36,861 bases of DNA, from positions 1 to 36,861 of the forward strand of contig SAQL01000044.1 in NCBI GenBank assembly GCA_004020645.1, in the 5' to 3' direction. Shown here one piece after another: positions 32,630 through 36,861 of this stretch. Each line of letters begins with the position of its first letter. Positions within the stretch are counted from its first letter, which is position 1. The notes beneath the pieces were generated by a model. It ran no database searches. It was given only the letters and a program-made list of their open reading frames with translations, and was not told the DNA's origin. The position numbers were made by a program, and so were the translations under genes. This DNA comes from Mesorhizobium sp. GTDB taxonomy: Bacteria; Pseudomonadota; Alphaproteobacteria; Rhizobiales; Rhizobiaceae.

Positions 32630-33922
32630 ATGACGCAGCGCGATCCTAACGCCACTTCACCACAGGAAGACAAAAAGGACGGCATAGGGCGAGCACTTGG
32701 ACTCGGCCTTATCACCGGCGCTGCTGACGACGACTGCTCGGCCATCGGTACATATGCGAGTGCCGGCGCGCGCTTTGGCCCGGACCTGCTTTGGACCGCT
32801 CCTGTAACGCTGCCGATGATGTACACTGTCGTGTATCTCTCGTCGAAGCTCGGACAGATTTCGGGCCGCGGCCTCTTTCATGCGATCAAGGACTTCTACC
32901 CACGGTGGCTGCTCTGGGCTGTTCTTGTGGGCGTGCTGATCGGCAACACGATCGAAGCAGCCGCCGATCTCGGCGGCATGGCTGCATCCATCAACATCTT
33001 CCTTCCTGTTCCGATCCCACTCATTGTGATCGTAGTCGCAGCCGTGATCTTTGCTCTCCAGCTTTGGGGCTCTTACACGCTCATACGAAACATCTTCCGC
33101 TGGCTCGCACTGGCCCTGCTTGCCTATGTCGGCTCAGCCATCATGGCGAAGCCGGATGCGGCCGCCGTGCTGTGGGGCACCCTTGTTCCGAAGATCGAGT
33201 TCAGCCGCGAGTTCCTGTCCATCCTAGTAGCCATCATCGGCACCACCCTTTCAGCGTACCTCTACACCTGGCAGTCGAATGAGGAGGTGGAGGAAGAGAT
33301 TGCCGAGGGGAGAACGACGCTGAAGGAGCGCAAGGGTGCCACGGACGGTGAACTGCGCCGCTCCCGCCGCGATATCCTGATCGGCATGATCTTTTCCAAT
33401 CTCATCATGTACTTCATCATCCTGTCGACAGGGTCTACGCTGTATGAAGCCGGCGAGCACGACGTAGAGACCGCCGCTCAAGCAGCCGAAGCTCTCAAGC
33501 CGCTCGCTGGTGCAGCCGCTGGCGTGCTGTTCGCTGCCGGCGTGATCGGGGTCGGGTTCCTTGCCGTTCCGGTCATGACGACCGGTGCGGCATACGATCT
33601 GGCGCAGGCAGTTGGATGGAAGCACAGTCTTCATGCCAAGCCGCGTGAGGCGCCAAAGTTCTATATCGCGACCGGCGTCTTCACGCTGATTGCTGTCGGC
33701 CTGAATTTCCTGGGTTTCAACCCGATGAAGGCGCTCGTCTGGTCCGGCATCGTGCAAGGCTTTTCCACGCCACCACTGCTTCTTCTTATGATGCTAATGA
33801 CGAACAACCCGCGGATCATGGGAGACAAGGTCAACAGCCGCACAACCAACGCTCTTGGATGGGCTACTACGATCGCAATCTTTTCCGCCTCTTTAGGGCT
33901 GGTAGCGACCTGGTTTATCTAG
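32630..33922 (+). CDS. Nramp-related divalent-metal transporter-like protein
   Basis: This 430-residue membrane protein has about 11 helices. The first helix has GAADDDCSAIGTYASAGARFG (30-50), matching the unwound TM1 ion-site region of Nramp-related proteins, where the classical motif is DPGN and related Mg transporters have DDDPSG. TM6 has GVIGVGFLAVPVMTTGAAYDLAQ. The usual MPH and DPGN signatures are absent, so Mg or another ion, rather than Mn/Fe, is plausible. Cytoplasmic segment EEEIAEGRTTLKERKGATDGELRRSRRD is hydrophilic. Start ATG 32630 is chosen over GTG 32621. Confidence 0.85.
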   Translation: MTQRDPNATSPQEDKKDGIGRALGLGLITGAADDDCSAIGTYASAGARFGPDLLWTAPVTLPMMYTVVYLSSKLGQISGRGLFHAIKDFYPRWLLWAVLVGVLIGNTIEAAADLGGMAASINIFLPVPIPLIVIVVAAVIFALQLWGSYTLIRNIFRWLALALLAYVGSAIMAKPDAAAVLWGTLVPKIEFSREFLSILVAIIGTTLSAYLYTWQSNEEVEEEIAEGRTTLKERKGATDGELRRSRRDILIGMIFSNLIMYFIILSTGSTLYEAGEHDVETAAQAAEALKPLAGAAAGVLFAAGVIGVGFLAVPVMTTGAAYDLAQAVGWKHSLHAKPREAPKFYIATGVFTLIAVGLNFLGFNPMKALVWSGIVQGFSTPPLLLLMMLMTNNPRIMGDKVNSRTTNALGWATTIAIFSASLGLVATWFI

Positions 33923-33991
33923 GTCACCATGACGCTCGCGCCCGGCAATTCGAGCTCACTTCCGGTGAAGGGGTCTGTCCATCTGCCGCAT

Positions 33992-34204
33992 CTACCGCGC
34001 CCCCGGCGAGGTCGTGGCCAAGTGCGCATGCTTCTGGAAGATGGCAATCTTGTCGCGATAGGTAATCCGAATCTCGCGTCCGCATCCCTCACACTTGTAA
34101 TGGGAAACGACCTGAAACCAGCTGCCTTTCTTGATGACGGCGAAGTCGCATTGCGGGCATTGGAAGGTCAGGCCAACAGAGAATAGGCTGGGAGAGAGCG
34201 ACAT
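33992..34204 (-). CDS. Small zinc-ribbon protein
   Basis: This 70-residue protein has two CxxC pairs, C16-C19 in FQCPQCD and C38-C41 in YKCEGCGREIR, the pattern of a zinc ribbon. The ATG at 34204 is preceded by GAGG; a longer frame adds unnatural residues. It lies before the next small minus-strand gene. No precise family was recognised. A nucleic-acid or protein-binding role is likely from the zinc-ribbon shape. Confidence 0.7.
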   Translation of the reverse strand: MSLSPSLFSVGLTFQCPQCDFAVIKKGSWFQVVSHYKCEGCGREIRITYRDKIAIFQKHAHLATTSPGAR

Positions 34205-34244
34205 TGCAGCGCCTCGCATTCTGGAGAGCTTGTAGGCGGCTTGG

Positions 34245-34445
34245 CTAGTCCAGCGGCTCGACGACGAAGGATGCGGCAATCAAATCGTCGGCATCGATTC
34301 TGCCCTTGCCGTCCTCCATGACGGCTGCGACCTTTTGAAAGGTCTTCAGTTCACTTTCGGTAATCCGGGCGCCGCGCATCCTCTCATTGAGGTCGGCCAC
34401 GCGCATTTGCAGCGCCTGAGACGCTCCAATCTCACGGTTCGACAT
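34245..34445 (-). CDS. Small hypothetical protein
   Basis: This is a 66-residue protein: MSNREIGASQALQMRVADLNERMRGARITESELKTFQKVAAVMEDGKGRIDADDLIAASFVVEPLD. It is predicted helical and cytosolic with no signal peptide. GGGAGG precedes the ATG at 34445. The zinc-ribbon gene follows 40 bp downstream. The family is not recognised; the FQKVAAVMEDGKGRIDADDL segment faintly resembles an EF-hand loop but is not convincing. Confidence 0.65.
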   Translation of the reverse strand: MSNREIGASQALQMRVADLNERMRGARITESELKTFQKVAAVMEDGKGRIDADDLIAASFVVEPLD

Positions 34446-34471
34446 GACGATCATTCCTCCCTTGCTAGCTT

Positions 34472-34497
34472 CCCGCCGCACCTTTCGGCACGGCGGG
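34472..34497 (-). terminator. Hairpin CCCGCCG-CGGCGGG after the DUF1236 gene
   Basis: The 7-bp stem CCCGCCG / CGGCGGG is separated by 12 bases including CCTTTCGG. It is identical over 26 bases to 36813-36838. It lies 21 bp past the DUF1236 stop, but without a T-run. Confidence 0.55.
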
Positions 34498-34518
34498 CTG
34501 TCCTCCCAGTCGCTTAGG

Positions 34519-34821
34519 TCACTCGATGATTTTGATGATCTTGCGTGTGCCTGGATCAACGACAACAGTCCGGTTGTCGACCACCACGTAACTGTATTTG
34601 GTTTCGGGAACTTCATGAAGCTCGACCGTATCGGGCAGGGTTGAGCCGATATTGAGCTCTACCCCAGGGATTTTCACCGATGCGAGCGGCTGCTTCTTCA
34701 CATATTCCCTGATGACGGTCTCCTGTTCAGGCTCGATGACTACTACGTCCTGAGCGGCAGCGGCGCCGATACCTGCCAGCAGCAGAAACCCCGCCGCTGC
34801 AGTGGAAAGACGCATTCCCAT
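34519..34821 (-). CDS. DUF1236 secreted protein
   Basis: This 100-residue protein has a signal peptide (MGMRLSTAAAGFLLLAGIGAAAAQ) and then VVVIEPEQETVIREYVKKQPLASVKIPGVELNIGSTLPDTVELHEVPETKYSYVVVDNRTVVVDPGTRKIIKIIE, which matches the DUF1236 pattern known from rhizobial periplasmic proteins. The family has no established function and is often amplified in Rhizobiales. AGGAGGC precedes the ATG. It is the upstream neighbour of the two small minus-strand genes, but a hairpin separates them. Confidence 0.88.
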   Translation of the reverse strand: MGMRLSTAAAGFLLLAGIGAAAAQDVVVIEPEQETVIREYVKKQPLASVKIPGVELNIGSTLPDTVELHEVPETKYSYVVVDNRTVVVDPGTRKIIKIIE

Positions 34822-35440
34822 AAGTGCCTCCTTTATGTGAGCTCCTTTGCGCTGAACGGCATCGTCTTCGCGCCAGGCTCATCAAACCTCAAGCAACTGC
34901 AAATGTTCCATCGGCGGGGCTTCGGTCTGATCCGAGGCAGGACCTAAGTCTCACCTGTTTTCGCGCAATGGGCCGGACATCGCGCCACAGGGAACTGCGG
35001 CTGCTCGTAGGAGTTGCTCGCTGTGAGTTCGCGGGAGGCGCGCATGGAAAATAGCGTCAACCAGGCCGTTGGTTGCTCGCTCCGGTCTTGGCTGTCTCCA
35101 TCGCGTTCCTGGCGATTGGAATGGTCGTTAGCTAGGGACAGACGGGCTTGTGACGAATTGGAGCGAAGAACGAAACTGAGATCTGCGCAGCTAAGTCCCT
35201 TCCTGCGCTGATAAAGGACCACCCGCCATTCCTCGATTTGGCGGGTGGTCCGTGCGAGCGCGACTAAGGCGTCCTCGTCGCTGGAGCCCAGCAGAGGCGT
35301 GGCACAGCTCTTCCTAGTCACGGACGGACATGCCTGATGTGGAGCCTCATGCCGGAGGCACAGCACGGTTCGTCGCCTGTTTATGCCTTCGGTATAGCCG
35401 GTCGCGCGGTTTGAGTTTCTGACAGCGGATTTTAGAGCAC
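34822..35440. other. 619-bp region without an intact gene
   Basis: Apart from the hairpin at 35216-35251, the only coding-like signal is a hydrophobic segment at 35064-35132 (GRWLLAPVLAVSIAFLAIGM) in a frame with no start, while MENSVNQ at 35044, with GCGGGAGG upstream, is in another frame. This could be a frameshifted small membrane protein or chance. Confidence 0.4.
35216..35251 (-). terminator. Terminator downstream of the response-regulator gene
   Basis: A 12-bp perfect stem, GGACCACCCGCC / GGCGGGTGGTCC, with a 12-base loop is followed on the minus strand by TTTATC. It is 190 bp past the response-regulator stop. Confidence 0.6.
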
Positions 35441-35833
35441 TTACCCGTCTCTCGAGCTTTCTCGAAGCGTTCTCGCAGCCGTGGATGCCCTAGCCATGGA
35501 ATCCGCCAAAGCTACAAGCACGGATTCGTCTGCAGGTTTCGCGACAAAAGTACCGGCCTTGAAGGCCTCACCGCGGCCCTCGATGTCCGTGGCACTGTAG
35601 ATTACAAAAGGGATATTACGGGCCACGAGTTCTTCAGCAACCGAAGAGCTGATGCAGTCCTGCAAGAGCACGTCCAGGATGACGACGTCCGGCTCGACAA
35701 GGGCCAAAATTTGTCGTGCACGGTTGCAACTTGGCTCTGAGGCCACCGCAAAACCAGCCTCTCTGAGCGACGCCTCGATATCGATGACGATCATCGGCTC
35801 GTCCTCAAAGATGAGCGCCAGAGGCTTTCCCAT
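35441..35833 (-). CDS. Single-domain response regulator
   Basis: This 130-residue CheY-like receiver has the acidic pair E10/D11, phosphoacceptor D54 (VVILDVLLQ), S80 and K99 (VAKPAD). There is no output domain, so it works by protein contact or as a phosphate-transfer step. The ATG at 35833 follows GGAGGAGGAC; a longer frame adds a Cys-rich segment. No histidine kinase is nearby. In rhizobia, orphan receivers such as this often sit in stress-regulon regions. Confidence 0.92.
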   Translation of the reverse strand: MGKPLALIFEDEPMIVIDIEASLREAGFAVASEPSCNRARQILALVEPDVVILDVLLQDCISSSVAEELVARNIPFVIYSATDIEGRGEAFKAGTFVAKPADESVLVALADSMARASTAARTLRESSRDG

Positions 35834-35916
35834 GTCCTCCTCCTTTGATGGGCAGGAGCACGGTGTGCGCTGACATCCCGACAACGGCGCCCGGATAATT
35901 CATAATCCTGTCAGGA

Positions 35917-36275
35917 TCAGAGCCCATACTCAATTTTTAACGAGCGAAAACAGTCACGTCGCACCTGGTCTTCCCAAAGTTTTGGGAAGGCAAGGCGTGC
36001 CGAAGATCGTCCTCGCAGCGCAAGTGCTTCACGCAGGCTTTCATGCCCGGTTTCACCCACTGCGTTGCCGGCCGCTTCTTCATGTCTTGTCTGCCTCGCC
36101 GGCATGCTCCAGGACGCGCTTCCAAAGCCGCTCGCGCATCTCGCGATTGACGCTGACGAAGGCATGCCGACATATTTCCGGGTGCCCGGCTCGCCCAAAG
36201 CGCAAACGCGGGCTTGCCTCTCCGCGCTCGACGCCAAGCGAGTTCGAACTCGCTTTCCATCAAAGCCTTGACGCA
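35917..36275 (-). pseudogene. Decayed 3' end of an ATP-dependent DNA ligase (LigD-type)
   Basis: Pieces of the C-terminal OB domain appear in different frames. ALMESEFELAWRRARRGKPAFALWASRAPG is followed, one frame over, by HAFVSVNREMRERLWKRVLEHAG, then RPATQWVKPGMKACVKHLRCEDDLRHA, then FPKLWEDQV. Put together they read as the end of a bacterial NHEJ-type ligase, whose motifs include WVKPxLxxxVxHLRxxxxLRHA. At least three frameshifts make it nonfunctional. Only the tail is present in the window. Confidence 0.65.
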
Positions 36276-36598
36276 ACCGCCTCATCTAATAGCCCGGACC
36301 CTGCCAAGCCCAGGAGCAACAGCACGGAAAGCGCCAAGACAGCCAATAGCATGATGGGTGTTGCGTCTGGAAAGATGACGGTGATCGCGCGACTCGACGG
36401 AGCCTCCAAAACCTCACCTCCGCCCTCGATCGACGCTTCTTTCCTCTGGCTTCTCTTCATCCCACGCATCCCACGGGACGGGAGCCCAACGTTCTTCATG
36501 TTCAAAATTCTGGCTGAGATGTCTTCGGCAATTACCGGATCATCGGACAGATGGCCTGCAATCCATTCAGGGGGGTATTCCTCACCGCTCTCGCCCAT
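36260..36598 (-). CDS. Hypothetical protein with C-terminal membrane helix
   Basis: This possible 112-residue protein starts at ATG 36598: MGESGEEYPPEWIAGHLSDDPVIAEDISARILNMKN, then a basic linker RGMRGMKRSQRK and a hydrophobic helix ATPIMLLAVLALSVLLLLGLAGSGLL near the C-terminus. No ribosome-binding site is strong. The stop overlaps the ligase remnant. Either a tail-anchored small protein or a chance frame. Confidence 0.4.
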   Translation of the reverse strand: MGESGEEYPPEWIAGHLSDDPVIAEDISARILNMKNVGLPSRGMRGMKRSQRKEASIEGGGEVLEAPSSRAITVIFPDATPIMLLAVLALSVLLLLGLAGSGLLDEAVASRL

Positions 36599-36812
36599 GG
36601 CACCCAGTAACCTGTCACATCTACTCAACTTTTAGAATTAATCATATCAATTTACTACTTTCGGTTGCGACGGGCAAGCGCTAGCATTTCCGGAACGGAA
36701 AAAATTAGTCAACGCCTACGCAGGCTGATCGGGAGGCGACACCGATCTCGCCCCTTGGTTCACAGGAGAAGGTGCGGTAGCCCTCCCCGAGTTCCATACG
36801 GAAGTCAAAAAG
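36599..36812. other. Right-end intergenic region
   Basis: No gene is seen. A GGAAC at 36693 followed 16 bases later by CGCC imitates a stress promoter but lacks the CGTT and has no gene downstream in the window. Confidence 0.35.
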
Positions 36813-36838
36813 CCCGCCGCACCTTTCGGCACGGCGGG
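36807..36838 (-). terminator. Terminator of a gene beyond the right edge
   Basis: The stem CCCGCCG / CGGCGGG, identical over 26 bases to 34472-34497, is followed on the minus strand by CTTTTTGAC. It implies a minus-strand gene to the right of the window. Confidence 0.7.
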
Positions 36839-36861
36839 CGATCAGTCGTTCACCAGGCACA

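Noticed and set aside
35982..36635. 217-codon plus-strand frame
   Set aside because: It lies opposite the ligase remnant and a minus-strand frame, and its Ser/Arg-rich translation has no recognisable feature.
36693..36713. Stress-type promoter GGAAC with a downstream CG element
   Set aside because: The second element is CGCC, not CGTT, and no plus-strand gene follows in the window.

Overview
The window looks like a chromosomal segment of a rhizobial alphaproteobacterium, most likely Mesorhizobium or a close relative (inference). The support is uniformly high GC, an aapJQMP general amino-acid transporter next to metC, a ppk-ppx pair, EcfG-type GGAAC-N16/17-CGTT promoter signals, and families of palindromic intergenic repeats typical of Rhizobiales.

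Layout. 1-200: 3' end of groEL and its terminator. 0.2-9.8 kb: small stress and regulatory modules, namely a TetR regulator divergent from osmC, an NTF2-like gene followed by the tail of a second copy, a LysE exporter, a Cys-cluster protein, three tightly coupled unknown small genes, cspA, an ArsR regulator coupled to an AHSA1-YCII fusion, a Tat-exported phosphoesterase, a secreted hypothetical, and a second TetR regulator divergent from a NIPSNAP gene. 9.8-18.3 kb: a 227-bp palindromic repeat, fumC, two DoxX genes, ppx and ppk, a CHCC zinc-finger protein and an FAD monooxygenase. 18.3-25.0 kb: a DUF2459 protein, aapPMQJ on the minus strand and divergent metC. 25.0-28.9 kb: an ECF sigma factor, a DUF4142 protein and a cupredoxin, then an SDR gene divergent from a MarR regulator with a doubled operator, then a DUF1232 membrane protein.

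28.9-32.6 kb is a mosaic accessory island. Two 3' fragments of one transporter gene, sharing a 389-bp direct repeat with a single mismatch, flank an excisionase-like gene pair, a secreted GTDDG-repeat protein with an EcfG-type promoter, an IS5-family remnant, a transglutaminase-like cysteine protease gene and the truncated start of a DUF4011 protein. 32.6-36.9 kb holds an Nramp-related transporter, small minus-strand genes (zinc ribbon, unknown, DUF1236), a single-domain response regulator, a decayed ATP-dependent DNA ligase 3' end and a terminator for a gene beyond the right edge.

How the genes fit together. Several pairs are a regulator plus its target with palindromes between them: TetR/osmC, ArsR/AHSA1-YCII, TetR/NIPSNAP and SDR/MarR. 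The aap genes form one uptake system, ppk and ppx one polyphosphate cycle, and the sigma-DUF4142-cupredoxin genes appear to form a self-controlled envelope-stress cassette. No tRNA, rRNA or CRISPR array was seen.
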